DNA of 16,060 nt, taken from the NCBI GenBank assembly GCA_964611635.1, contig CAZTAS010000153.1:1-16060 (forward strand), written 5' to 3'. The DNA is from JAFDED01 sp964611635 (GTDB lineage: Bacteria; Desulfobacterota; JAFDED01). How positions within the stretch are numbered: position 1 is the first letter of the stretch; the number at the start of each line of letters is the position of its first letter. Made by a program: the position numbers and the translations under genes. This document shows positions 7,473-15,231 of this stretch, one piece after another. The notes below the pieces were generated by a model. The model made no database searches. It had not been told where the DNA came from and saw only the letters and a list, made by a program, of their open reading frames with translations.

Positions 7473-8000
7473 ATGGCAAAAATTGAATTTGTTTCAAAGT
7501 GGAGCAGGAAGAAGGTAGGTTACGTTCTCCGCAAGAATTGGGGCATATGGAAACAACCGCCCAAGATTGAAGTATTAGACGGAGGACCTATTCCTTCTTG
7601 GCAGGTTGAACCTTTAAAAAATCTCATCAGAAAAGCTGTACTAAGAAAACTTGGACAACCACAGGAAGAAATAAATTCAACCAGCCATCCAACATCGATT
7701 CAGATTAATCTTGAAAGGCGTGAACAGCATATCATCCACAAGGCTATGAAATGGAAGAAAATGCTTGAAACAGGGGAATTCAAATCACAGAGCGAAATCG
7801 CGAGAGGGGAAGGTTTGAGCCGGGCCAGAGTTACCCAAATAATGAATCTACTAAAACTATCTGTCGAGTGGAAGGAATTTCTGATCCAGTTAAACGACTA
7901 CGAAGAAATATGCAAATACTCTGAAAGGAGACTCCGAAATTACCGCCTAGACAGAGACCCTTGTACGCTGTGTCCGATTAAGAAAAACGTGCACTGTTAA
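7473..8000 (+). CDS. HTH DNA-binding protein, longer paralogue of the 3713 gene
   Basis: The 175-residue protein starts at ATG 7473; the frame is open back to 7245, but that part is antisense to the broken coiled-coil gene and reads unlike protein. The N-terminal 70 residues (KWSRKKVGYVLRKNWGIWKQ) are basic and aromatic and lack a known domain. Residues about 95-140 form the conserved HTH: HIIHKAMKWKKMLETG, then SEIARGEGLSRARVTQIMNL. The C-terminus ends with three Cys (DPCTLCPIKKNVHC), a possible metal site. HTH proteins of this type usually lie next to serine-recombinase genes; none is here. It ends 33 bases before a hairpin that terminates transcription from the opposite side. A regulator left over from an integrated element is the most likely role, by inference. 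Confidence 0.7.
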   Translation: MAKIEFVSKWSRKKVGYVLRKNWGIWKQPPKIEVLDGGPIPSWQVEPLKNLIRKAVLRKLGQPQEEINSTSHPTSIQINLERREQHIIHKAMKWKKMLETGEFKSQSEIARGEGLSRARVTQIMNLLKLSVEWKEFLIQLNDYEEICKYSERRLRNYRLDRDPCTLCPIKKNVHC

Positions 8001-8032
8001 CCAACATCCCAAAGATATGTCGCAAAAGAATC

Positions 8033-8074
8033 AAAAAAGGCGAACTGGTTGTAATCATTACCAATTCGCCTTCT
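8033..8074 (-). terminator. Intrinsic terminator of the tRNA-Asn transcript
   Basis: On the minus strand, arms AAGGCGAATTGGT and ACCAGTTCGCCTT (8062-8074 and 8038-8050, one mismatch) form a stable hairpin that runs directly into a T-rich tract ending at about 8033. The orientation fits transcription from the tRNA. On the plus strand no T-run follows, so it would stop the 7473 gene less well. Confidence 0.75.
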
Positions 8075-8084
8075 AAATCAATGC

Positions 8085-8130
8085 TCAATGGGTTCGAAAA
8101 GAACTCGGATGTTAACCGATAACCCATTGA
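8085..8130. repeat. 10-bp inverted repeat beside the tRNA 3' end
   Basis: TCAATGGGTT (8085-8094) and AACCCATTGA (8121-8130) are exact inverted repeats around a 26-base spacer. They lie between the tRNA 3' end and its terminator, so they would fold in the tRNA trailer. They could be an RNA-processing structure or core sites for a recombinase; nothing decides between these. Confidence 0.45.
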
Positions 8131-8151
8131 AAACATTGAATTTTTTTAAGG

Positions 8152-8224
8152 CTCCCCGGGACGGACTCGAACCGCCGACTAAGTGGTTAACAGCCACCCG
8201 CTCTACCAGCTGAGCTACCGGGGA
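8152..8224 (-). tRNA. tRNA-Asn (anticodon GTT)
   Basis: The minus strand folds into a complete 73-base cloverleaf: acceptor stem TCCCCGG/CCGGGGA, D-arm GCTCAGCTGGTAGAGC, anticodon loop CTGTTAA with GTT, and T-loop GGTTCGAGTCC. The discriminator base is G. The next bases are CCT, so the CCA end is not encoded and must be added after transcription. The 3' end faces the accessory half of the window. Confidence 0.95.
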
Positions 8225-8243
8225 TCATGAACATGATTCTGTT

Positions 8244-8273
8244 TTTTTACCATTTTGTATAAAGGGTTGTCAA
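8244..8273 (-). promoter_or_regulatory. Sigma70-type promoter of tRNA-Asn
   Basis: On the minus strand a perfect TTGACA (8273-8268) is followed by an 18-base spacer and TAAAAA (8249-8244), which matches the -10 consensus at four of six positions. Initiation would fall about 12 bases before the tRNA. Confidence 0.6.
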
Positions 8274-8298
8274 GGTCTGCAATAACGCGGGATGGTTA

Positions 8299-8841
8299 TT
8301 AAGGGCATTCAAGCATAAAGGAGTTGAATTCAGCCATAAGCCGCGATTGAAAGTCACCTGAGCGGACGACACGAATTAACTTTTCTTTTGCCTCTGCATC
8401 GAAGTTTTGGAACAAATTTTGGTATTTTTTTGGAATGCCGTCCAGAGAGGATTGACGGAAAAGCTCATCAAACTTTCCCAGCGCGACCATTCGGGATACA
8501 TAGTTGTGGACTACTTTATGGTCGGTACGGTATTTTCCCGCAACACACGGAACTTTATCGAATGTAAACTGAAGGGAGCGGCTTTCCCCGGGCTTAAGCT
8601 CAAGCTCATGCTGTATGCCCTGGAGGCAACGCTCATTCTCACCACGTAAAAGCACTCCCTCTTTGAGTTTGAGCGCGATGTCTCGGCTGTTGGTCATACT
8701 GGTAGTCAGCGCCAGATGATCCTCCTCACATGTGAGCTTCTTAGACTCGAGTGTAATGCTCTGGGCATCGGCCACTAACGGGCTAAGAACCAACGCGGCT
8801 GATACAATAGTTATCCCCAGGTAAAGCTTACGGATTTTCAT
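8299..8841 (-). CDS. Secreted protein of unknown function with four cysteines
   Basis: The product has 180 residues. The N-terminus MKIRKLYLGITIVSAALVL ends in an ADA-Q site near residue 26, a clear Sec signal peptide without a lipobox, so the mature protein of about 154 residues should be periplasmic or released. It contains Cys38, Cys72, Cys99 and Cys179, enough for two disulfides. The middle looks like a beta-rich domain (ALKLKEGVLLRGENERC, LELKPGESRSLQFTFD), in the style of bacterial Ig-like or chaperone-usher-like folds; the end is helical (AEAKEKLIRVVRSGDF). GGAGG precedes the ATG. It lies 160 bases after the NuoG-like gene on the same strand, so it may be read through from the operon or have its own promoter. 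No family recognised. Confidence 0.75.
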   Translation of the reverse strand: MKIRKLYLGITIVSAALVLSPLVADAQSITLESKKLTCEEDHLALTTSMTNSRDIALKLKEGVLLRGENERCLQGIQHELELKPGESRSLQFTFDKVPCVAGKYRTDHKVVHNYVSRMVALGKFDELFRQSSLDGIPKKYQNLFQNFDAEAKEKLIRVVRSGDFQSRLMAEFNSFMLECP

Positions 8842-9002
8842 TCAAGCCTCCATTACTCGCTTCACCCATGATTTGCCCTCACAGAAAATTCAAGGATTTT
8901 GGATTTATTAGGATTCCAGGACGTTATATTGTCCCACCCTTCCGCTGTCTCATTGGAAATTCAGAAAAATTAATTTCTTTTGCAGGGCCAAGTCGGGCCA
9001 TC

Positions 9003-9716
9003 TCAGGGTCTGCAATCGGGGCAATAGTCGAAATATTCCGCTGGTGTGGTGGAAATTTCACAGATATGCTTGATTTGCTTCTCGGGAATCCAGTATATGC
9101 CGCAGGATTTACAGGCCCGGAGAACGAACTTGTTGTTCCAGATAGTGCGGATATCACCATCATCCTTCATTTCAATGACATCTGTGGGACAAATATAAGC
9201 GCAGGTCCCACAGCCAATGCAAACCTTTGAGGCATCGTAAAACGGCATACCCACTTCCTTGGTGGTCCCACGCATCTGGAAGCCGATGGCAGATACTCCC
9301 ACCACCTCCTCGCATGCGCGCACACAAAGCCCGCATAAGATACAGTTATCTCCGCCCTTTTCGAATCGAGGCTCATTGACCCTCATCTCGGCAGCCATTT
9401 TCTGTATGAGCGGGGCTTCAGGAGAGCGAGCCAGCATTAGCTCCAGGATCACGCGGCGCTGGCGCAAAATCTTTTCGTTTGTTGTAACAACCTCGATCCT
9501 CTCCATGATTGGATATGTGCAGGAGGTGGTGATGCGGGATCTGCCGTTGCGTGTTACTTCCACAAGGCATAGCCTGCAGGCGCCGTATGGCTTCAGCTCC
9601 TCGTTATAGCATAAAGATGGTATTTCGATCCCGTATCGGCGCGCCACTTCCAAGATAGTCTCGCCGGAGGCTCCTTCCAATTTTTTCCCGTCAATGGTAA
9701 ATTTGATGGTGCTCAT
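9003..9716 (-). CDS. NuoG/HoxU-like iron-sulfur subunit with extra C-terminal CxxC pairs
   Basis: The 237-residue electron-transfer subunit has a plant-type [2Fe-2S] site (Cys36, Cys47, Cys50, Cys66; CYNEELKPYGACRLC) and two [4Fe-4S] ferredoxin motifs (Cys125/128/131/135, CILCGLCVRAC; Cys166/169/172/176, CIGCGTCAYIC). The His-Cys3 cluster region normally found between these in NuoG, HoxU and HndD is not visible. The tail has two further CxxC pairs (Cys202/205 and Cys232/235), arranged like a zinc ribbon or rubredoxin knuckle. The protein should carry electrons between the flavin subunit upstream and a partner, presumably the 2-oxoacid oxidoreductase. It starts 13 bases after the nuoF-like stop, with GAGGA in front. 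It lacks the large molybdopterin-like or hydrogenase domains of its bigger relatives. Confidence 0.85.
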   Translation of the reverse strand: MSTIKFTIDGKKLEGASGETILEVARRYGIEIPSLCYNEELKPYGACRLCLVEVTRNGRSRITTSCTYPIMERIEVVTTNEKILRQRRVILELMLARSPEAPLIQKMAAEMRVNEPRFEKGGDNCILCGLCVRACEEVVGVSAIGFQMRGTTKEVGMPFYDASKVCIGCGTCAYICPTDVIEMKDDGDIRTIWNNKFVLRACKSCGIYWIPEKQIKHICEISTTPAEYFDYCPDCRP

Positions 9717-9729
9717 GGTGTCCTCGATC

Positions 9730-11577
9730 TCATGAAATCAGTACGGCGTCAAACTTGCAAACCTCATGGCACATGCCGCATTTGATGCATATGTTATGAT
9801 CAATGACGTGTGTCTCTTTGGGTTCGCCGCTGATAGCGTCTACGGGGCAGTTGCGGAAGCACAGATGGCAGCCCGTACAATTCTCCTCTGAAATGGTGTA
9901 AGTAATCAGTTCCTTGCACACTCCGGCCGGGCACTTTCGATCCCGAATGTGACTTTCATATTCAGGGCGGAAGTAACGGACGGTGCTGAGCACGGGGTTT
10001 GGTGCTGTGCCACCCAGGGCGCAAAGGGAGGCATCGGCCACAACCTCCCCAAGCTCCTCCAGCAGCTCTATATCTCCTTCTCGGCCGCGGCCCTCTGTGA
10101 TGCGGGTCAGCACCTCATGCATGCGCTTGATCCCCTCACGGCATGATGTGCACTTCCCACACGACTCTTCCATTAGAAAGTGGAGAAAATATTTGGCCAC
10201 ATCCACCATGCATGTGTCCTCGTCCATAACGATCATGCCGCCGGAGCCCATCATTGAGCCTGCTTCCGTGAGCTGGTCAAAGTCCACCGGCAGGTCAAGC
10301 AGCGACTCTGGCAAACAGCCGCCCGATGGGCCACCCGTCTGGACAGCCTTGAACTTTTTCCCGCCGCGGATGCCACCGCCTATGTCGAAAATGATCTCTC
10401 GCAGGGTCACCCCCATGGGGACCTCCACAAGGCCAGTATTATTTACCTTGCCGACCAGGGAGAATATCTTAGTACCTTTGCTGGCTTCGGTACCGATTTT
10501 GGTATACCAGTCAGCGCCCTTGTTGATGATCAAGGGGACATTGGCCCAGGTCTCCACATTGTTAAGGTTTGTTGGCTGTTCCCATAACCCGCTCTCGACG
10601 GTGTGAATGTGTTTGGCTCTGGGCTCGCCAACTCGGCCCTCCAGTGAGGCCATCAGGGCTGTAGACTCGCCGCATACGAAGGCTCCTCCTCCCCGATTGA
10701 TGTAAACGGTAAAATTCATACCAGAGCTAAGAATGTCCGTTCCCAGGAATCCCCATTCCTCAGCGGCTTTAATAGCCAGTCTGGCGTTCTTCACGGCCAG
10801 GGGATACTCATTACGAACATAAATGTATCCTTCTTCTGAGCCAATAGCGTGGGCACCTATAATCATTCCCTCCAGCACACTGTGAGGATTCCCTTCTAGG
10901 AGGCTTCGGTCCATATAAGCACCGGGGTCCCCTTCATCGGCATTACAGATGACATAATGTTTGTTTCCGTGGGCTTTTCGGCACGACTCCCACTTGATTC
11001 CCGCGGGAAAACCGCCTCCACCTCGACCCCGAAGTCGAGATGCCTTGAGCTCGGCGATAACTTCCTCGGGCTTCATGCCCGTAAGAACCTTTGCCATGGC
11101 GGCATAGCCTCCAGCGGCAATATAGTCCTCGATACTGGTAGGGTCGATAATCCCGTTCATACCGAATACCAGACGGTTTTGTCGACTATAAAAAGGTACA
11201 TCGTGCTCTTTGACAAATTTCTCTCCCGTTGTGGGACTCTCATATTGCAAATCTTCCAGAAACCGCCCTTCCTGGACCGTCTCCTTGATGATTCTGGACA
11301 CATCTTCCACCTGAACGCGCTTGTAAAAGATCATCTGCGGCCGGATGACAACCAGAGGGCCCATCTCGCAGAAACCGTGGCATCCTGTGAATCGAAAATC
11401 CACGCCGTTGCCAACTTTCTTCAGCTCTTCAATGAAGGCATCCGCCACTTTTTCACACCCATAGGCGTGACAACCGGTGCCTCCGCACACGGTCACCACA
11501 ACCCGCTGGGGATCGCGTTGGCTGACCAAATCTTGTCGGATTTTTTCCAGTTCTTCGGCGCTGCTTATACGTTTCAT
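9730..11577 (-). CDS. NuoF/HndC/HydB-like NAD(P)H-binding flavoprotein subunit
   Basis: The 615-residue flavin subunit is of the extended type seen in bifurcating hydrogenases and NAD-linked formate enzymes. An N-terminal thioredoxin-like [2Fe-2S] domain has Cys31, Cys36, Cys66, Cys70. The NADH/FMN domain has GRGGGGF (184-190) and GESTALMASLEG (303-314). The N3 [4Fe-4S] site uses Cys473, 476, 479 (CGKCTSC) and Cys519. Two C-terminal ferredoxin clusters use Cys567/570/573/577 and Cys597/600/603/607. It oxidises or reduces NAD(H) or NADP(H) on FMN and wires it to the Fe-S chain. ATG 11577 is chosen since AAGGA at 11591-11587 is 9 bases before it; ATG 11586 leaves no room. The gene lies 12 bases after the nuoE-like stop. 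The cofactor preference cannot be read from sequence alone. Confidence 0.93.
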   Translation of the reverse strand: MKRISSAEELEKIRQDLVSQRDPQRVVVTVCGGTGCHAYGCEKVADAFIEELKKVGNGVDFRFTGCHGFCEMGPLVVIRPQMIFYKRVQVEDVSRIIKETVQEGRFLEDLQYESPTTGEKFVKEHDVPFYSRQNRLVFGMNGIIDPTSIEDYIAAGGYAAMAKVLTGMKPEEVIAELKASRLRGRGGGGFPAGIKWESCRKAHGNKHYVICNADEGDPGAYMDRSLLEGNPHSVLEGMIIGAHAIGSEEGYIYVRNEYPLAVKNARLAIKAAEEWGFLGTDILSSGMNFTVYINRGGGAFVCGESTALMASLEGRVGEPRAKHIHTVESGLWEQPTNLNNVETWANVPLIINKGADWYTKIGTEASKGTKIFSLVGKVNNTGLVEVPMGVTLREIIFDIGGGIRGGKKFKAVQTGGPSGGCLPESLLDLPVDFDQLTEAGSMMGSGGMIVMDEDTCMVDVAKYFLHFLMEESCGKCTSCREGIKRMHEVLTRITEGRGREGDIELLEELGEVVADASLCALGGTAPNPVLSTVRYFRPEYESHIRDRKCPAGVCKELITYTISEENCTGCHLCFRNCPVDAISGEPKETHVIDHNICIKCGMCHEVCKFDAVLIS

Positions 11578-11589
11578 GATCCACATTCC

Positions 11590-12048
11590 TTATTCATACT
11601 GTTTCAGGATTCGAGGTAGCTTGGACGATGACATCTGTCCGTGGTACTCGCCTTCCACCACCACGATAGGACCTAAAGCGCAAGCACCCAGACAGTTGAC
11701 CGTTTCTAGAGTGAACCGCTTGTCCTCGGTTGTCTCCCCTGGCTCAATTTTAAGTTCACGCTTTAGGCTCTCCAAAAGGCGCTCTGCACCACGCACATGG
11801 CAGGCCGTCCCCATGCAGACCTGGCAGGTATAGCGTCCTCGCGGTTTAAGACTGAAAGCCGTAAAAAAAGTGGCCAGGCGAAAAACCTCTGTCTCGGGTA
11901 TCTTCAATCGATGGGCAATATATTCCAAGGCCTCCCGTGGGAGATATCTTTCCCTGGCCTGAACGTCTTGCAAAATCCCGATTAGGTGAGACCGGTTGAA
12001 ATTGTACTGCGCCAGGATGGCCTCCAAGTGATTCTGTTTTCCTGACAT
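11590..12048 (-). CDS. NuoE/HndA-like [2Fe-2S] subunit
   Basis: The 152-residue product is a standard-length NuoE/HndA-type thioredoxin-like ferredoxin. The cluster ligands are Cys78, Cys83, Cys119 and Cys123 (CMGTAC...NCLGAC), after a helical N-terminal half (YLPREALEYIAHRLKIPE) usual for the family. It is the small partner of the flavin subunit encoded next. ATG 12048 is selected because GGGGAGG at about 12054-12060 sits 5 bases upstream; the ORF could start at TTG 12063, but that would put the site inside the gene. It is separated from porB by an 88-base gap without a strong terminator, so read-through from the por genes is likely. Confidence 0.92.
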   Translation of the reverse strand: MSGKQNHLEAILAQYNFNRSHLIGILQDVQARERYLPREALEYIAHRLKIPETEVFRLATFFTAFSLKPRGRYTCQVCMGTACHVRGAERLLESLKRELKIEPGETTEDKRFTLETVNCLGACALGPIVVVEGEYHGQMSSSKLPRILKQYE

Positions 12049-12136
12049 GCTTTTCCTCCCCAACTGCTCGAGGCTTGAATATGGTGAGTTATAAATGAAT
12101 CAATAGCCCTGAGGCTGATCCGGATTATTACGCTTT

Positions 12137-13072
12137 TTAGCTATTTCCCGCTTTTGCCCATAGCTGCGCGTATTCTCTTCTAACCCGGGCCTGAATTTTC
12201 TGGATATCTTGCGGGGTGAGATGGCGGAATCTTCCCTGGAACTTGAAATAGTTCTCCACCGGAAGAAGCTTCTCAGGGGGAATATCTAAGCTCAAGGAAT
12301 GCTCCCCATTAACTACCTCGTAGAGCGGGAAAATACCGGTCTGTACCACCAGCCTCCCCAGCCGAATGCTCATATCGGAAGCTGAGCGCCAGCCAGTGGG
12401 ACACATAGAATATATGTGGATGTAAGCCGGGCCGTGAGTTTCCAGAGCACGCTTTACCTTTTCCATCAAGTCGAACGGGTAACTGGGGTTTGCGGTAGCG
12501 ACGTAAGGAACCCCGTGGGCCGCAGCGATAGCCGGCAGATCCTTCTTCCAAGTTTTCTGTCCGATGCTGAGCTTTCCCGGGGGAGACGTAGTGGTCATGG
12601 CGCCGTATGGCGTGCCTGAGGAGCGCTGAATGCCCGTGTTCATGTATGCCTCGTTGTCAAAGCACACATAAAGCATGTCGTGACCTCGCTCCAAAGCGCC
12701 TGACAGGGCTTGTAACCCAATGTCCATGGTAGCACCGTCTCCACCCATGGCTAAAGAATATATTTTCTGCGGAGGAATCTTGCCCTTGCGTTGCAAGACT
12801 TTGAAACCTGATTCCACTCCCGAGGCCACGGCTGCGGCATTCTCGAAGGCCACATGAATCCATGGGATCTTCCAGGCCGTATGCGGGAAAGGGGAGGAGA
12901 TAATCTCCATGCAGCCGGTGGCGCTGGATACGATTGTATTTGGTCCAGCTGCTTTGACCACCAGACGCAAGGCCAGCACTTCCCCACACCCAGGGCACGC
13001 CCGGTGACCGAAAGAGAACTGCTCCCATCGCGGCAGCACCCGTGGAGCATAGATGTTAAAGAGGGTATTCAT
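12137..13072 (-). CDS. porB: 2-oxoacid:ferredoxin oxidoreductase, beta subunit (TPP-binding)
   Basis: The 311-residue beta subunit of a four-subunit pyruvate/2-oxoacid:ferredoxin oxidoreductase binds thiamine diphosphate and one [4Fe-4S] cluster. Cluster ligands are Cys26, Cys29 (CPGCG), Cys54 (SATGC) and Cys224 (YSMCPTGW). The TPP motif runs from GGDGATMDIG (110-119) to FDNEAYMNTG (138-147). It catalyses oxidative decarboxylation of a 2-oxoacid with CoA. Its ATG overlaps the porA stop by four bases (ATGA at 13072-13069), so the two are translationally coupled. The substrate is not certain: pyruvate, 2-oxoisovalerate or an aryl-pyruvate are all possible. The gene symbol is used in the generic sense. 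Confidence 0.92.
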   Translation of the reverse strand: MNTLFNIYAPRVLPRWEQFSFGHRACPGCGEVLALRLVVKAAGPNTIVSSATGCMEIISSPFPHTAWKIPWIHVAFENAAAVASGVESGFKVLQRKGKIPPQKIYSLAMGGDGATMDIGLQALSGALERGHDMLYVCFDNEAYMNTGIQRSSGTPYGAMTTTSPPGKLSIGQKTWKKDLPAIAAAHGVPYVATANPSYPFDLMEKVKRALETHGPAYIHIYSMCPTGWRSASDMSIRLGRLVVQTGIFPLYEVVNGEHSLSLDIPPEKLLPVENYFKFQGRFRHLTPQDIQKIQARVRREYAQLWAKAGNS

Positions 13073-14238
13073 TCCCGTACTCCTATGATCTGATATTCCT
13101 GGGTGGCGCTTTCTTCTTCCATGGCCCGTTTAACCATGTCTTGGAATTCTTCTATTCTAACGTCTCGGCCGCCCAATCCTGCTATGTACTCGACCACCGG
13201 AGGCGCATCGGGCCGGCCGTAAAGTGCCGATTTGATCTCGGAAGCCACAGGACCACCCCTTCCGCCAAAGCTGAGACAGCGGTCAACTACTATCAACTTG
13301 TCCAGGCCCCTAAAAGCCTCCAGTATGTCCTGCCTGGGAAATGGTCTCCACAACCGCAGCTTGGCTAGGCCCACTTTAATTCCTTGGGCCCTCATCTCAT
13401 CCACGGCCACCTGAGCGGTGGAGCAAAGGCTGCCCATGATGAGCACAACCACATCGGCATCCTTGGTTTGATACAGTTCTAAAGGATGATAATATCGGCC
13501 GAACAGATCGCCGAACTCCTTCCATGCCTGCTCAATTATCAGTTTAGACTGCTGCAAGGCATATTCCTGTTGGGCCTTTGCCTCGGTATAAATGTCCGGT
13601 ATCCCCACTGGCCCCATTGTGACGGGATTTTTGGTGTCCAGGCGGATGCGAGGCTCAAAGGGCGGCAAATAGCGGCTCACTTCCTCGCGATCCAGGATCT
13701 CGAAAGGCTCGATGACATGGCTGAGAACGAACCCATCAATGTTGACAATGACGGGCAATGCAACTTCAGGATCCTCTGCCACCCGGAAAGCATGCACAGT
13801 CAGGTCGAACGCCTCCTGCCCGTTTTCCGCGAAAGTCTGGATCCATCCTATGTCCCGCTCGGCCATGATATCGCTGTGGTCGTTCCAGATGCTGATGGGG
13901 CCCGATAGTGCTCTGTTAGCGACGGTCATGACAATGGGCATCCGCATGGCCGAGGCAAGGAAAAGGATCTCGTGCATCAGAGCCAAGCCCTGAGCGCTTG
14001 TGGCTGTGTATGTGCGAGCGCCAACTGCGGAAGTTCCGATACAAACACTTATGGCGCTGTGCTCGGATTCCACTGGAATGAACTCGGCATCCAGTTCCCC
14101 ATCGGCGACCAACTCGGAGAGGTGCTCGACGATGTGGGTTTGGGGGGTGATGGGGTAAGCTGCCACAATGTCTGCATCGCAAACTTTCACAGCCTCGCTG
14201 ATTCCCAGCGAGATTTCCATTCCAACGCGCCGGGCCAT
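13069..14238 (-). CDS. porA: 2-oxoacid:ferredoxin oxidoreductase, alpha subunit
   Basis: The 389-residue alpha subunit contains the pyrimidine-binding domain and the transketolase-like domain II. YPITP (28-32), TYTATSAQGLALMHE and NRALSGPISIWNDHSD are signature stretches of PorA/VorA proteins, forming with the beta subunit the TPP active site and binding CoA. ATG 14238 is chosen because a strong AGGAGGTGG precedes it; the frame extends to 14304, but that part lies inside porD. Its start overlaps the porD stop by one base (TAATG). With porB it forms the catalytic heterodimer; substrate as for porB, most likely pyruvate or a branched-chain 2-oxoacid. Confidence 0.93.
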   Translation of the reverse strand: MARRVGMEISLGISEAVKVCDADIVAAYPITPQTHIVEHLSELVADGELDAEFIPVESEHSAISVCIGTSAVGARTYTATSAQGLALMHEILFLASAMRMPIVMTVANRALSGPISIWNDHSDIMAERDIGWIQTFAENGQEAFDLTVHAFRVAEDPEVALPVIVNIDGFVLSHVIEPFEILDREEVSRYLPPFEPRIRLDTKNPVTMGPVGIPDIYTEAKAQQEYALQQSKLIIEQAWKEFGDLFGRYYHPLELYQTKDADVVVLIMGSLCSTAQVAVDEMRAQGIKVGLAKLRLWRPFPRQDILEAFRGLDKLIVVDRCLSFGGRGGPVASEIKSALYGRPDAPPVVEYIAGLGGRDVRIEEFQDMVKRAMEEESATQEYQIIGVRE

Positions 14239-14522
14239 TAATCCACCTCCTCTTCTTCCATATGGATCGCACCTGTCCAGCATTCGCGAGCACAAATGCC
14301 GCATCCTTTACAGTAATTCAGATCAGCCTCGAAATACCCGTCTTCTCTCTGGCGAACAGCCATGTCAGGGCAAAAGATGTAACAGATGCCGCACTTGATA
14401 CAGCGGTCGTTATCCCATATGGGGCGCTGGGATCTCCAGTCACCAGTGCGATATTCTGCTGCATTTCCCGGGCTACTTATCACACAAGCCAATTCCAAAT
14501 CTCGCCATCCTGGCAGCGTCAT
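14238..14522 (-). CDS. porD: 2-oxoacid:ferredoxin oxidoreductase, delta (ferredoxin) subunit
   Basis: The 94-residue protein with two [4Fe-4S] motifs, Cys41/44/47/51 (CIKCGICYIFC) and Cys71/74/77/81 (CKGCGICAREC), is the usual delta subunit that takes electrons from the TPP site to ferredoxin or a downstream acceptor. The N-terminal PGNAAEYRTGDWR is typical of PorD. AAGGAGA precedes the ATG at 14522. The gene is 132 bases after porG, a wider gap than the others in the cluster. Confidence 0.93.
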   Translation of the reverse strand: MTLPGWRDLELACVISSPGNAAEYRTGDWRSQRPIWDNDRCIKCGICYIFCPDMAVRQREDGYFEADLNYCKGCGICARECWTGAIHMEEEEVD

Positions 14523-14654
14523 TAATCTTCTCCTTATACTCCAGAATGTTTAGTTTCTTATCTGTCACGGGGCCTGGCCGTACGGATACTCATTATTGCG
14601 CAAGCGTCTATGCCATAAATGCTTCCTTACCTCTTTGAAATTCAGAGTAGAGGG

Positions 14655-15212
14655 TCAACTGCTTGATTGAAGCATCCTGGTCTCATCAAACGCTCGCTTT
14701 AATGCCGAAATATTCCGGTCTGCGATACGGCCGAATCGTGTTTTAAGAGGACCAAAAAATGAATCAAGTGGGAGAATATCCGTGGCTTTGAGCATCGCCC
14801 CAAGCATGGTAGTATTGGTGATGGGCCGTCCCAACTCTTCTCGGGCAATGCGCGTTGCATCAACAACAGCCACATTGAGGGGAAGATCGAATTGACTGGC
14901 CAATTGCTCAGGGCTATGGTGGGTATTGGCCACCAGTAAACCGCCGTTTTTCATGCCATGCGTCACATTGACTATACGCAGTATGGAAGGATCCAGCACA
15001 ACAACAATATTGGGGTTATAAATTTGCGAGCGAATCAGAATCGGCTCACTGCTGACCCTGGCAAAAGCAATAACCGGGGCACCTCGCCGCTCCGGGCCAA
15101 AACTAGGAAACGCCTGCGCATATTTCCCCTCTTCAATCGCTGACAACGCCAAAAGCTCCGCCGATGTAACAGCACCCTGACCACCACGACCGTGAAACCG
15201 AATCTCAATCAT
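14655..15212 (-). CDS. porG: 2-oxoacid:ferredoxin oxidoreductase, gamma subunit
   Basis: The 185-residue gamma subunit starts [20 protein letters not shown], with the GRGGQG loop near residues 8-13, and continues [17 protein letters not shown], both hallmarks of the family. It closes the active site and contributes to CoA handling. ATG 15212 follows GAGAGGAG at about 15217-15224; the frame runs back to 15233, but those codons lie across the ribosome-binding site. It is the first gene of the operon, about 100 bases downstream of the predicted promoter, with a stable hairpin in between. Confidence 0.92.
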
Positions 15213-15231
15213 CCCGCTCCTCTCACGCAAC

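Noticed and set aside
8842..9002. Possible terminator after the NuoG-like gene
   Set aside because: Only short AT-rich partial inverted repeats are present, with no stable stem followed by a T-run on the minus strand.
9983..10606. Plus-strand frame of 207 codons
   Set aside because: It is antisense to the nuoF-like gene, Ser/Pro-rich and without a start signal: a shadow of GC-rich coding DNA. The same holds for 10957-11619 and 11477-11833.
14427..14575. Short minus-strand frame starting GTG near 14575 (VTDKKLNILEYKEKIND and on) overlapping porD
   Set aside because: It has no ribosome-binding site, overlaps the porD start and ends after about 32 codons; coincidental.
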